Notes under the pieces: model-generated
Told to the model about the DNA's origin: nothing
The model's database searches: none
The model's input: the letters and a program-made list of their open reading frames with translations, nothing else
Program-made: the position numbers and the translations under genes
Shown here: positions 18,814 through 28,134 of the stretch, piece after piece
How the letters are laid out: the number at the start of each line of letters is the position of its first letter
How positions within the stretch are numbered: the first letter of the stretch is position 1
NCBI RefSeq assembly: GCF_042678145.1
Contig: NZ_JBHUDG010000005.1
Location: forward strand, 62,001 to 126,000
Origin: Pseudopedobacter beijingensis
GTDB taxonomy: Bacteria > Bacteroidota > Bacteroidia > Sphingobacteriales > Sphingobacteriaceae
Reading direction: 5' to 3'
DNA length: 64,000 nt

Positions 18814-20298
18814 ATGCTATTTTTAGGTATCGATTTAGGAACTTCATCTATAAAAGTATCTGTAGTAGAAGCAGATACACAAAAAACATTATGTTCTTCA
18901 CAATATCCGGAGACCGAAGAAGAGATTATAGTCCTTAAGTCCGGATGGGCAGAACAATCTCCTGAGAAATGGTGGAGTAACATTAAATTAGCCGTTCTAA
19001 AGGCTCATTCTTCCAAAAAATATGACCCAAAACAAATTACAGCTATAGGCATCGCTTATCAGATGCATGGACTTGTAGTTGTAGATAAATTTCAAACTCC
19101 TCTCAGAAACTCCATCATTTGGTGCGACAGCAGAGCTGTAGATATTGGAGATAAGGCTTTTCATGATTTAGAGAAAGACAGGCTGTTGAGCCATCATCTG
19201 AATTCACCAGGCAATTTCACCGCTTCAAAATTAGCGTGGGTAAAACAACATGAACCTGAGATTTACGATAAAATAAATAAGATTATGCTTCCCGGTGATT
19301 ATGTAGCCATGAAGCTTACCAATACCATAACTTCAAGTGTCAGCTCCTTATCAGAAGGGATTTTTTGGGATTTCAAAAACAACCGGTTGTCTAAAACCAT
19401 ACTTGATTATTATGGTTTTGATTTAGAGTTATTTCCAGAAATAAAACCAGTATTCTCAGTACATGGAAAAATAGACAAACAAATTTCCGTTGAACTCGGA
19501 TTAAATGATCAGGTTGTTGTTTCTTACAAAGCGGGTGACCAACCCAACAACGCATTATCTCTCAATGTGCTCGAGCCCGGAGAAGTAGCTTCTACAGCCG
19601 GCACCTCTGGTGTTATATATGGTGTTAGCGACAAATTGGTTTACGATAAAGAATCTCGGATAAACACTTTTGCCCATATAAACTATACTCCCGAAAAAAC
19701 ACGTACGGGTGTATTACTTTGCATTAATGGCACAGGTATCTCATATAGCTGGGCAAAGAAAGTTATGGGTAAAGAACTCTCCTATCCGGAAATGAACAAA
19801 CTGGCATCAAATATTCCACTGGGAAGTAATGGACTAAGAATGCTTCCTTTCGGAAATGGTGCCGAAAGAATGCTAAGCAACAAACTTGTTGGTGCACATA
19901 TAGAAAATATTGATCTAAACCAACATCAAACTCCACACATCCTTAAATCAATACAAGAAGGCATTGCTTTCTCTTTTAGGTATGGTCTCGATATTATGCG
20001 TGAAAACGGATTAAATCCTCAAATAATCAAAGCAGGAAATTCAAACCTATTTTTAAGCGAGGTTTTCCAGACTGACTTCGTGGAATCTACCAATGTACCT
20101 GTTGATATATATGAAAATGATGGAAGTGTAGGTGCTGCATTGGGAGCAGGTATAGGCATAGGATATTACAAAGAACCCAAGGACGCATTCTTGAATATCA
20201 AAAAGCTCAAAACCATAGAACCAAAAAGATCTTCAGAATATGAAGAAATATATCAAAATTGGAAAGAATTATTAAACAACAAAATAAAAACCATATAA
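18814..20298 (+). CDS. xylB: Xylulokinase (FGGY family)
   Basis: Phosphorylates D-xylulose to xylulose 5-phosphate with ATP in the cytoplasm, feeding the pentose phosphate pathway. The 494-residue protein has the FGGY phosphate-1 loop GIDLGTSSIKV at the N-terminus, the MHGLVVVD segment typical of xylulokinases, AGDQPNNAL with the catalytic aspartate near residue 245, and the C-terminal GGSVGAA-like loop (NDGSVGAALGAG). Length is normal for the family. It is first in the operon, with the xylose isomerase ATG beginning one base after its stop, so the two are surely co-transcribed. Confidence 0.95.
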   Translation: MLFLGIDLGTSSIKVSVVEADTQKTLCSSQYPETEEEIIVLKSGWAEQSPEKWWSNIKLAVLKAHSSKKYDPKQITAIGIAYQMHGLVVVDKFQTPLRNSIIWCDSRAVDIGDKAFHDLEKDRLLSHHLNSPGNFTASKLAWVKQHEPEIYDKINKIMLPGDYVAMKLTNTITSSVSSLSEGIFWDFKNNRLSKTILDYYGFDLELFPEIKPVFSVHGKIDKQISVELGLNDQVVVSYKAGDQPNNALSLNVLEPGEVASTAGTSGVIYGVSDKLVYDKESRINTFAHINYTPEKTRTGVLLCINGTGISYSWAKKVMGKELSYPEMNKLASNIPLGSNGLRMLPFGNGAERMLSNKLVGAHIENIDLNQHQTPHILKSIQEGIAFSFRYGLDIMRENGLNPQIIKAGNSNLFLSEVFQTDFVESTNVPVDIYENDGSVGAALGAGIGIGYYKEPKDAFLNIKKLKTIEPKRSSEYEEIYQNWKELLNNKIKTI

Positions 20299-20299
20299 C

Positions 20300-21631
20300 A
20301 TGTCAGTAATAAAAGGAGAAACTGAGTTTTTCAAAGGTATAGGAAAAATCAATTACGAGGGAAAAGAGTCAAACAACCCATTAGCTTTCAGATGGTATGA
20401 TGAGAACAGGATGATACAAGGCAAGAGCATGAAAGAATACATGAAATTTGCATGTGCATACTGGCATTCCTTCTGTGGAAATGGAGGCGATCCTTTTGGA
20501 GAATCTACACATATTTTTCCGTGGGATGCAAAAAAAGATGCTGTCGAAAGAGCTAAAGATAAAATGGATGCTGCTTTTGAATTTATTACCAAAATGGGTA
20601 TGCCATATTATTGTTTCCATGATGTAGATCTTGTAGATTACACTTCAGATATTATAGAAAATGAAAGACGTTTGCAGGCTATTGTAGATTATGCTCAACA
20701 GAAGCAGAAAGAGAGCGGAGTTAAATTATTGTGGGGAACGGCTAATTTGTTTTCGAACAGAAGGTATATGAACGGAGCAATCACCAACCCAGATTTTCAT
20801 GTATTAACTCATGGTGCTACACAGGTAAAAGCTGCAATTGATGCAACAATTGCATTAGGTGGCGAAAATTACGTTTTCTGGGGTGGTAGAGAAGGCTATA
20901 TGTCCTTATTAAATACCAATATGAAACGAGAGAAAGAACATTTCGCAACTTTCTTGCACATGGTTAAAGATTATGCCCGAAAAAACGGATTCAAAGGAAC
21001 TTTCTTTATTGAACCTAAACCTTGTGAACCATCAAAACATCAATACGATTACGATGCCGAAACAGTAGTAGGTTTTTTAAGACAGTATGATTTACTGGGC
21101 GACTTCAAACTAAACCTGGAAGTAAACCATGCAACACTTGCTGGACACACTTTTCAACATGAACTACAGGTTGCAGCAGATGCTGGCTTATTAGGCTCTA
21201 TTGATGCAAACAGAGGAGACTATCAAAACGGATGGGATACTGATCAATTCCCAAACAATATTACAGAACTGGTAGAATCTATGTTGGTTATTATCGAAGC
21301 TGGTGGTTTACAAGGCGGTGGAATTAATTTTGATGCAAAAATACGCAGAAACTCTACAGATCCTGAAGATCTATTTTATGCACACATTGGCGGCATGGAC
21401 ATTTTTGCAAAAGCATTGTTGATTGCCGATGAAATTATCCAAAAATCTGATTACACGAAGATAAGAAAAGAAAGATATTCTTCTTTCGACACAGGAGCAG
21501 GTCTTGAATTTGAACAGGGAAAACTAAACCTGGAAGATTTAAGAGCTTATGCTATTAGCAACGGCGAACCGCAGGTTAAAAGTGGAAAACAAGAATTTTT
21601 GGAAAACACTATTAATAAGTTTATTTTTTAA
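20300..21631 (+). CDS. xylA: Xylose isomerase
   Basis: Converts D-xylose to D-xylulose. This is the long (class II) form, 443 residues, as usual in Bacteroidota. Visible catalytic and metal-binding segments are YYCFHDVDLV (catalytic His and the nearby Asp), FIEPKPCEPSKHQYD (metal-binding Glu), LNLEVNHATLAGH, and SIDANRGD near the C-terminus. It lies between xylB and the sugar symporter gene, with a 1-bp and a 33-bp gap. The LacI-type site upstream of xylB most likely controls all three. Confidence 0.97.
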   Translation: MSVIKGETEFFKGIGKINYEGKESNNPLAFRWYDENRMIQGKSMKEYMKFACAYWHSFCGNGGDPFGESTHIFPWDAKKDAVERAKDKMDAAFEFITKMGMPYYCFHDVDLVDYTSDIIENERRLQAIVDYAQQKQKESGVKLLWGTANLFSNRRYMNGAITNPDFHVLTHGATQVKAAIDATIALGGENYVFWGGREGYMSLLNTNMKREKEHFATFLHMVKDYARKNGFKGTFFIEPKPCEPSKHQYDYDAETVVGFLRQYDLLGDFKLNLEVNHATLAGHTFQHELQVAADAGLLGSIDANRGDYQNGWDTDQFPNNITELVESMLVIIEAGGLQGGGINFDAKIRRNSTDPEDLFYAHIGGMDIFAKALLIADEIIQKSDYTKIRKERYSSFDTGAGLEFEQGKLNLEDLRAYAISNGEPQVKSGKQEFLENTINKFIF

Positions 21632-21664
21632 TAAATTCGGTGTTCCAAACCAAACTATACATTA

Positions 21665-23335
21665 ATGAGTACACTTCACACTTCAGATTACATTGTATTT
21701 CTGATTTACTTTGTGATCGTAGCGGGCTACGGTCTATGGATTTACAATCGGAAAAAGGCTGAGAGTGCCAGTTCCAAAGATTATTTCTTAGCAGAAGGTT
21801 CACTAACATGGTGGGCAATCGGAGCGTCTTTAATTGCTTCTAATATTTCTGCAGAACAATTCATTGGAATGAGCGGCTCAGGTTTTACATTAGGGCTAGC
21901 TATTGCTGCCTATGAATGGATGGCTGCAGCAACTTTAATTATTGTTGCGATATTCTTTATTCCGGTCTACCTCAAAAACAAGATTTTCACCATGCCACAG
22001 TTCCTTAACCAACGCTATAATGGGACTGTAGCTATGATTATGGCTATTTTCTGGCTATTATTATATGTTGTGGTGAATTTAACATCAATCTTGTATTTGG
22101 GCGCGCTGGCTATTAACAGTATTTCCGGATTAAATATTACCATGTGTATGTATGCATTAGCCATTTTCGCTATTGTAATTACGCTGGGAGGGATGAAGGT
22201 AATTGGATTTACTGACGTTATTCAGGTTTTCTTCCTTATTCTTGGAGGATTAATAACTACTTATTTAGCGCTGAACTTGGTTTCAGACCAACAAGGAGTT
22301 ATAGAAGGACTTAATGTTCTTACAAAAGAAGCTCCGGATCATTTCCACATGATATTCGATAAAACCAATCCACATTATCTTGATATTCCCGGAATGACAA
22401 TGCTTATCGGGGGGCTTTGGATTGTAAACCTGAATTACTGGGGCTGTAACCAATACATTACTCAAAGAGCTTTGGGCGCCGACTTAAAAACTGCCCGTAA
22501 CGGTATTCTGTTTGCTGCATTTCTAAAAATGTTAATGCCTATTATTGTGGTATTACCGGGTATTGCTGCTTTTGTACTTTACCAACGTGGCGGGTTCCAA
22601 ACAGAACTTTTACAGAATGGAGAAATAAACCCTGATAAGGCTTATCCTGTACTACTGAACTTATTACCTACAGGACTAAAAGGCTTATCTTTTGCTGCTT
22701 TAACAGCTGCCATTGTTGCATCCTTAGCGGGTAAAGCAAATAGTATTGCTACAATATTTACATTGGACGTTTACAAGAAAGCATTAAACGAAAATGCTTC
22801 AGAAGCAAACCTGGTTAAGGTGGGTAAAATCACCGTAGTAGTATCCATGATTTTAGCGGTATTTATTGCCCCTTATTTGGGGATCGACAAAAAAGGAGGA
22901 TTTCAATACATTCAGGAATATACCGGATTTGTATCTCCGGGTATTTTCGCAATGTTTATATTAGGTTTCTTCTGGAAGAAAACAACTTCTAACGCCGCTC
23001 TTTTTGCTACTATAGGAGGATTTATTTTATCTGTTTTCTTCAAAATATTACCAGGCATGGTAGATCTTGAGTTTTTATACAGCATGGGCTTTTCGGCACC
23101 AAAGATTGTTGATGGCATTACCATTTACGAAATTCCTTTCTTAGACAGAATGGGCTTTGTATTCATTATCTGTATCGTAGGTATGATTATTATTTCCTTG
23201 ATAGACAATAAACGTGGTATTACTCCGCAAGGGCTAGAAGTAGACACAAAAATGTTCAAATCACATCCAGCTTTTATAGCCGGATCATTAATTATTATAT
23301 TATTATTGGTTGCTCTATATTCCATTTACTGGTAA
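21665..23335 (+). CDS. Sodium:solute symporter (SSS family), probable xylose transporter
   Basis: An inner-membrane protein of 556 residues with about 14 hydrophobic helices and no signal peptide, similar in outline to Vibrio SGLT. Family hallmarks are DYFLAEGSLTWWAIGASLIASNISAEQFIGMSGSGF in the first two helices (here as a continuous match over residues 39-74) and the WGCNQYITQRALGA region. Last gene of the xylose operon, followed by a strong terminator at 23361. Substrate is inferred from the operon: Na+-driven uptake of D-xylose. Confidence 0.9.
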   Translation: MSTLHTSDYIVFLIYFVIVAGYGLWIYNRKKAESASSKDYFLAEGSLTWWAIGASLIASNISAEQFIGMSGSGFTLGLAIAAYEWMAAATLIIVAIFFIPVYLKNKIFTMPQFLNQRYNGTVAMIMAIFWLLLYVVVNLTSILYLGALAINSISGLNITMCMYALAIFAIVITLGGMKVIGFTDVIQVFFLILGGLITTYLALNLVSDQQGVIEGLNVLTKEAPDHFHMIFDKTNPHYLDIPGMTMLIGGLWIVNLNYWGCNQYITQRALGADLKTARNGILFAAFLKMLMPIIVVLPGIAAFVLYQRGGFQTELLQNGEINPDKAYPVLLNLLPTGLKGLSFAALTAAIVASLAGKANSIATIFTLDVYKKALNENASEANLVKVGKITVVVSMILAVFIAPYLGIDKKGGFQYIQEYTGFVSPGIFAMFILGFFWKKTTSNAALFATIGGFILSVFFKILPGMVDLEFLYSMGFSAPKIVDGITIYEIPFLDRMGFVFIICIVGMIIISLIDNKRGITPQGLEVDTKMFKSHPAFIAGSLIIILLLVALYSIYW

Positions 23336-23360
23336 TAACGATCAATAATAATAAAGAACA

Positions 23361-23396
23361 AAAAGTACGGTTGGTATATACCAACCGGACTTTTTT
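23361..23396 (+). terminator. Rho-independent terminator of the xylose operon
   Basis: A 16-bp stem with one mismatch (AAAAGTACGGTTGGTA pairing with TACCAACCGGACTTTT) and a 2-base loop, ending in TTTTTT. It lies 25 bp after the symporter stop and upstream of the convergent der gene, so it may serve both strands. Confidence 0.85.
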
Positions 23397-23417
23397 ATCA
23401 ATAAACAAATATCTCTT

Positions 23418-24719
23418 TTACTTTTGTCTGAAAAACAGCTGGATTGGTACTCCAGAAAAGTCAAAATGTTCTCTCAATTTATTCTCCAGAAATCTTTTGT
23501 AGGGCTCCTTAATGTACTGGGGGAGATTACAAAAGAAAGCAAACATAGGTGAAGACGCATTTATTTGTGTAATATACTTTATCTTAATATGCTTTCCCTT
23601 AGTTGCTGGCGGTGGTGTTTTCTCTATTATAGGCAATAAAATATCATTTAATTTAGATGTGCTTATTTTCTTGGCTCTATTCTCATAAACTTTTTGAGCA
23701 CTTTCTATCGTTTTAAATATTCTTTGCTTTTCGGTTACAGAAGTAAAAATAACAGGAACATCTGTAAAGGGCGCTAGCTTCTCTTTTATCGTCTTTTCAT
23801 ACTCTTTTGCAGTCTTATGATCTTTCTCTACCAAATCCCATTTATTAACGACTAAAACCACCCCTTTTCTATTCTTTTCCGCCAAATGGAATATATTAAT
23901 ATCCTGAGATTCTATTCCTTCTAAAGCATCCAGCATCAAAATAATCACATCTGCTTCTTCCAGGGCTTTTATAGTCCTCATTACTGAGTAAAACTCAATA
24001 TTTTCCCTTACTTTGGTTTTCTTACGTAATCCGGCAGTGTCCACCAACATAAAATCGTGTCCAAACTGCTTATAATGGATATGGATAGAATCTCTTGTTG
24101 TACCTGCTATATCAGTAACAATATTACGTTGCCTACCTAATAAAGAGTTAATCATGGATGATTTACCAACATTAGGCCTGCCAACAATAGCATAAACAGG
24201 AAGTTCATTTTTCTCTTCTTCTACATCTTCAAACGTTTTAACAACCTCGTCCAGCAATTCACCTGTACCAGAACCAGTCATAGATGAAATACAATAAACT
24301 TCACCCAAACCAAATCCGTAAAATTCGGCAGATTGGGCGAGTAGCATATTGTTATCTACTTTATTAGCAGCTACAAAAACGGGCTTCTTACTTCTTCTTA
24401 AAACACCAGCTATCTCATCATCCAAATCTGTTGTTCCGGTAACAACATCAACCATAAAAATAATAGCAGTTGCCTCTTCAATGGCAATAATAACCTGCTC
24501 TCTGATGGCTATTTCAAAAACATCTTCTGAATTAGCTACATACCCTCCTGTATCAATAACTGTAAAAGACTTATCTGTCCATTCTGCCACACCATAATGC
24601 CTATCTCTGGTAACACCACTCATATCGTCCACAATGGCTTTTCTGGTCTCTGTTAATCTGTTATACAAGGTAGATTTTCCTACGTTCGGTCTCCCGACGA
24701 TCGCTACTATATTTCCCAT
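23418..24719 (-). CDS. der: Ribosome-assembly GTPase Der (EngA)
   Basis: Essential GTPase for maturation of the 50S subunit. The 433-residue protein has two tandem G domains. The first (about 1-165) has GRPNVGKSTLYNRL, DTGGY and NKVD; the second (about 175-345) has GRPNVGKSSMINSL, DTAGLRKK and NKWD. They are followed by the KH-like C-terminal domain. Length and order are typical. It is transcribed together with or in parallel to era, 94 bp away on the same strand; the chromosomal pairing of der and era is common in Bacteroidota. Confidence 0.97.
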   Translation of the reverse strand: MGNIVAIVGRPNVGKSTLYNRLTETRKAIVDDMSGVTRDRHYGVAEWTDKSFTVIDTGGYVANSEDVFEIAIREQVIIAIEEATAIIFMVDVVTGTTDLDDEIAGVLRRSKKPVFVAANKVDNNMLLAQSAEFYGFGLGEVYCISSMTGSGTGELLDEVVKTFEDVEEEKNELPVYAIVGRPNVGKSSMINSLLGRQRNIVTDIAGTTRDSIHIHYKQFGHDFMLVDTAGLRKKTKVRENIEFYSVMRTIKALEEADVIILMLDALEGIESQDINIFHLAEKNRKGVVLVVNKWDLVEKDHKTAKEYEKTIKEKLAPFTDVPVIFTSVTEKQRIFKTIESAQKVYENRAKKISTSKLNDILLPIIEKTPPPATKGKHIKIKYITQINASSPMFAFFCNLPQYIKEPYKRFLENKLREHFDFSGVPIQLFFRQK

Positions 24720-24813
24720 ATTTATTTGTTTTTCCCAGCCTTATCTTGCCGGCATAATTTTGTTTTTTGCAAAAATAATCAATTAACGCTGCTAAACCGC
24801 AGCTTATGATAAT

Positions 24814-25692
24814 TTATTCTTCGTAACCAAACTGTTTCAGATAACTACTTCTATTTCTCCAATCAGGAATTACCTTAACAAATATCTCTAAGAAGACCTT
24901 TTTCTGCAAGAAATCTTCCATATCCTGTCTGGCATAAGTTCCAATTTTCTTAAGCATAGCTCCTCCCGGACCAATCAAAATATTTTTCTGAGAATCTCTC
25001 TCTACTATTATCTCCGAACTAATCTTGATAAGATCTTTATTTTCCTTAAAAGATGTAATGATAACCTCTGTACTGTATGGAATCTCTTTTTTATAGAATT
25101 TGAATATTTTTTCTCTTATCATCTCCGAAACAAAAAAACGTTCGCTACGGGTAGTCAACTCATCTTTCTCATAATATGGTGGATGCACCGGTAAATGCTC
25201 AATAATAAACGGCATTATCTTCTCTATATTGAAATTATGAAGTGCAGATATTCCTATGATTGCATCTGGATTCAGTTTTTCTTTCCAATAGTTCATTTTT
25301 TGAGTCACCTCTTCCTCTGTTGATTCATCTATCTTATTCACAATTACCATCAACTTAGCAGAAGAGCCTTTTATCCTATCTATCACATCCTGTTCATCAT
25401 GCTTTTCGTTAATATCTGTTACAAACAGAATAATATCTGCATCAACAAGAGACCCTTTAACAGCGTCCATCATTGTTTCCTGCAGTTTATATGCAGGTTT
25501 TATAACTCCAGGCGTATCTGAAAAAACAATTTGATAATCTTCCTCATTCACAATCCCAATAATACGGTGTCTGGTGGTTTGTGCTTTAGAAGTAATAATG
25601 GCCATTTTCTCTCCAACCAATGTATTCATCAATGTTGATTTCCCCGCATTGGGCTTTCCTACGATACTTACAAAACCTGCTTTATGTGACAT
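24814..25692 (-). CDS. era: GTPase Era, 16S rRNA/30S assembly
   Basis: A 292-residue Era protein. The N-terminal G domain has GKPNAGKSTLMNTL, the TTRHR effector segment, DTPG (in SDTPGVIK) and NKID. The C-terminal KH domain includes GPGGAMLKKIGTYAR, which binds the 3' end of 16S rRNA. It assists 30S maturation. Normal length and no anomalies; it probably heads the era-der transcription unit. Confidence 0.97.
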   Translation of the reverse strand: MSHKAGFVSIVGKPNAGKSTLMNTLVGEKMAIITSKAQTTRHRIIGIVNEEDYQIVFSDTPGVIKPAYKLQETMMDAVKGSLVDADIILFVTDINEKHDEQDVIDRIKGSSAKLMVIVNKIDESTEEEVTQKMNYWKEKLNPDAIIGISALHNFNIEKIMPFIIEHLPVHPPYYEKDELTTRSERFFVSEMIREKIFKFYKKEIPYSTEVIITSFKENKDLIKISSEIIVERDSQKNILIGPGGAMLKKIGTYARQDMEDFLQKKVFLEIFVKVIPDWRNRSSYLKQFGYEE

Positions 25693-25713
25693 TTAAATAT
25701 TTTTTAAATTTTA

Positions 25714-25745
25714 TTTGCTTTACAAAGAAACGAATTATATCTTTG
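25714..25745 (+). promoter_or_regulatory. tRNA operon promoter
   Basis: TTTG at 25714-25717 and TATCTTTG at 25738-25745, 20 bp apart, are an exact match to the Bacteroidota -33 and -7 (TAnnTTTG) elements. Initiation would fall about 75 bases upstream of the initiator tRNA gene. It should drive both tRNA-Met and tRNA-Glu. Confidence 0.75.
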
Positions 25746-25824
25746 CAGTCCAATTCGGAACAAGATATATATCAAAAAACGAATTGAAAGCAGCGATTGC
25801 TAAGAAAAAAACAAAAAAATACAG

Positions 25825-25900
<76 letters not shown>

Positions 25901-25926
25901 AAGGAAATTGAAAGACATTTCCAATT

Positions 25927-25998
25927 GGCCCGTTCGTCTAGGGGTTAGGACGCAAGATTTTCATTCTTGAAACAGGGGTTCGATTCCCCTACGGGCTA
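25927..25998 (+). tRNA. tRNA-Glu (TTC)
   Basis: A 72-base cloverleaf with anticodon TTC in the loop TTTTCAT, stem CAAGA/TCTTG, T-arm AGGGG-TTCGATT-CCCCT, and acceptor GGCCCGT with ACGGGCT (a G-T wobble at the first pair). CCA is not encoded. It lies 26 bp after tRNA-fMet. Its 3' half, from the anticodon loop on, overlaps the 3' end of the serine recombinase gene on the opposite strand, which marks it as the probable integration site of the island. Confidence 0.95.
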
Positions 25999-27526
25999 CT
26001 AAACAGGATAAATGAAATATATTTTCGTTTGTCCTGTTCTTATTTTGGGGTAATCCGTTGTTTATCTGAAAGATATGGTGTGCGATTACGTTCGTTCGGG
26101 CGGTTCGATAAGTTTTTCCGTCAAACTCTAATTTTTCGGGGAATATCGAACCAATTACCGCTCTCCTTGTATGGATTTCGCCCTCGCTGTACAGTTTCGG
26201 GATATTTATGATACTCTGTAAAGCCCTGTCCAAAGACTTATCTATATTGATTTTCTTGGTATCCAAACCGTCCTTGCTCAACTGTTCTTCCAGACTTTCA
26301 ATCCGTTCTTTACATTCACTTTTAATTTCAAGATATTCCTCGTCATCAATGGTTTCCGCAAGTAGTTTGTTCCTTGCTACCGACAACTTTGCGTTAAGCC
26401 TGTCTATTTCCTGTGCAATCCGTTTCTTTTCATCAAATGGGTTCTGCACAAATTTTTTGTAGTTGTCCAATAGCAGTTTTTTGAGAATATTCTTTACACT
26501 AACGTTCAGTTCAAACTGACGCATTCCTTTTTCAAAAATATCATTGGCAACTTCGGCTTTCTGACGGAAGCCACACGAAGAAACACAATGGTAATAGTAA
26601 TAACGGTTCGTTCTTCCTTTGGAAGCACTTCCTGTTAGGTTACGACCGCATTCAGGACACACCAAAAAACCTCTTAATGGTAGGTTCTTATCCGAAAGTA
26701 TTTTGGTATTCGGACGTTCCACCCTTTTGTTTCCGTCCAATATAAGTTGCACCTTATTGAAAAGTTCTTCACTTATAAGCGGTTCGTGCTGACCCTGCAC
26801 CAAATGGGCTTCCTCGTCCTTGAATTTGGCTATGAATATCTTGCCGTAGTATAGCGGATTGCGGACGGCTACGTGGAAAGCACTTCGGCTCAATTTCGTT
26901 TGGCTCTGTGCATTCATTTTCTGCCGTACTTGGTCACAGGCGAACACGCCTTTAGCTATCTCGTTGAAAGCCCAACGCATACTTGACGCTTCGGGTTCTT
27001 TGGGAGCGATGTATTTTCGTCCGTCCTCTTTGCTCCTGTTGATGTATCCGAATGGTGCTTTCCCCATCAAACGCCCCTCTTTCCTTGCCCTGCGCATACC
27101 GTAGAATGTGTTCAATGCCCTGCGGTCGTTCTCCACTTCGGGAGCAGAAAGATATATCGCAAGCATCATCTTGTTTTCGGGAATGGAAAGGTCTAAGGGC
27201 TGTTCCACAGCCTGCGGTTCTATGCCAAGTTTGTTAAGTGTGCTAATCATCTGATAGGCATCACCTGCATTACGGCTGAACCTATCCCATTTGGTAAACA
27301 GGATAAGGTTGGCCTTTGAACTTTTCTTTTTAAGATTGTTCAGGAGTTTTGTCCATTCAGGACGGTTAAAGGTCTTAGCGGAATGGTCTTCGTAGATAAC
27401 CTGTCCGACAGCAATCTTATTGGTTGAACAAAATCGTTTCAAGCGTTCCTCTTGGTCACGCTGTGAATATCCTTTGTCTGCCTGTTCATCGGTGGAAACA
27501 CGTATGTATAAATCTGCTCTTTTCAT
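25961..27526 (-). CDS. Large serine recombinase/integrase reading into tRNA-Glu
   Basis: A 521-residue site-specific recombinase. The N-terminal resolvase domain (about 1-150) has YIRVSTDEQ with the nucleophile Ser11, and FTKWDRFSRN. The Recombinase domain follows (about 160-265, GKAPFGYINR onward). A zinc ribbon comes next (CPECGRNLTGSA then HCVSSCGF), and then a coiled coil. The last 12 codons and the TGA stop (25961-25963) are the antisense of tRNA-Glu, so the present C-terminus (VARRGIEPLFQE) is a product of integration. This places the enzyme at the left attachment site and makes it the likely integrase of the island. It lies downstream of a 53-aa gene, 57 bp apart. Confidence 0.93.
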   Translation of the reverse strand: MKRADLYIRVSTDEQADKGYSQRDQEERLKRFCSTNKIAVGQVIYEDHSAKTFNRPEWTKLLNNLKKKSSKANLILFTKWDRFSRNAGDAYQMISTLNKLGIEPQAVEQPLDLSIPENKMMLAIYLSAPEVENDRRALNTFYGMRRARKEGRLMGKAPFGYINRSKEDGRKYIAPKEPEASSMRWAFNEIAKGVFACDQVRQKMNAQSQTKLSRSAFHVAVRNPLYYGKIFIAKFKDEEAHLVQGQHEPLISEELFNKVQLILDGNKRVERPNTKILSDKNLPLRGFLVCPECGRNLTGSASKGRTNRYYYYHCVSSCGFRQKAEVANDIFEKGMRQFELNVSVKNILKKLLLDNYKKFVQNPFDEKKRIAQEIDRLNAKLSVARNKLLAETIDDEEYLEIKSECKERIESLEEQLSKDGLDTKKINIDKSLDRALQSIINIPKLYSEGEIHTRRAVIGSIFPEKLEFDGKTYRTARTNVIAHHIFQINNGLPQNKNRTNENIFHLSCLVARRGIEPLFQE

Positions 27527-27583
27527 TGCTAATCTCTTTAAATGGACAATGTGTCTTGGGGATTAGCTAATTTACGAAATAAA

Positions 27584-27745
27584 TCATTCAACATCAAAGC
27601 ATTCCCGAATAACTATCATCGTAAGGTTGTACAGAAAATCCATAATCAGTTCGGCTTCTTCCTGCCCCACATCAATACCCTCTTTGCGGAGAAGCTCCAT
27701 TGCTTCTTCGATAGGTATTTTCTCTATTTCCTTTCTCTCCTGCAT
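27584..27745 (-). CDS. Small 53-aa protein upstream of the recombinase, function unknown
   Basis: An ATG at 27743-27745 opens a 53-codon frame ending with TGA at 27584-27586. The product is mostly helical: it starts MQERKEIEKIPIEEAMELL, continues with an Asp/Gln/Glu-rich segment, and ends in a hydrophobic LIMDFLYNLTMIVIRE helix. It is on the same strand as the recombinase, 57 bp ahead, in the position where mobile elements often carry a small regulator or directionality factor. I do not recognise the family and see no clear helix-turn-helix. Coding is supported by the coherent amphipathic sequence and the operon position. Confidence 0.65.
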   Translation of the reverse strand: MQERKEIEKIPIEEAMELLRKEGIDVGQEEAELIMDFLYNLTMIVIRECFDVE

Positions 27746-27803
27746 TACCTAACGCCGTGTTGTTATGGCTAAGGTAGTTAGGGAAATAGGTCGGGATTAA
27801 AAT

Positions 27804-27843
27804 GTTGCAGTCAGAGGTTGCATTTGGCGTTCAGATGCCAAAT
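27804..27843. repeat. Direct repeat copy 1 with internal inverted repeat
   Basis: The segment beginning GTTGCAGTCAGAGG at 27804 reappears in similar form at 28835 (GTGGCAGTCAGTGG), and both continue into ATTTGGCGTTCA. In this copy the end forms an inverted repeat, ATTTGGC at 27822-27828 and GCCAAAT at 27837-27843. The two copies flank the DUF3408 gene and the structured region. They may be binding sites for a transfer or excision protein, or promoter duplications; which is undecided. Confidence 0.45.
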
Positions 27844-27900
27844 ACTATAAAAGAAATATTTAAAAATGTACCCAAAAAAGAACAAAAAGGTAGCAAAGGT

Positions 27901-28083
27901 AAGGCGGACAGCCACCGCACCGCCCAACCAAAAGCTTACGGCATAATGGCAGGACAAAAAAGGTGGCTTCGCCGAGTTGTTGTGTGTTGCCCTGCCACCC
28001 TTCGGGACTTATTCCGTTTCCTTTTGGTTTTTCCGCCTGTCCGCCTTGATTGAATGCCTTTCTTTTTTTTCTGTTTTTTTCTT
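27901..28083 (+). ncRNA. Candidate structured RNA: nested inverted repeats followed by a T-rich tract
   Basis: Four inverted-repeat pairs are nested in the right order. AAGGCGGACAG (27901) pairs with CTGTCCGCCTT (28037), AACCAAAAG (27926) with CTTTTGGTT (28021), CGGCATAA (27939) with TTATTCCG (28009, one mismatch), and GGCAGG (27948) with CCTGCC (27991). GGTGGC at 27962 can pair instead with GCCACC at 27994, giving an alternative inner hairpin. Runs of T follow at 28052-28083 on the plus strand. The 389-bp gap between the 53-aa gene and the DUF3408 gene holds this and the direct repeat at 27804, and no credible protein. It may be a transcribed regulatory RNA or a DNA-level cruciform used in transfer. 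Confidence 0.45.
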
Positions 28084-28134
28084 TTGGAAACAATTTTAAG
28101 AGGGAGGAACGTACTACCCACCAGCACACCACTA

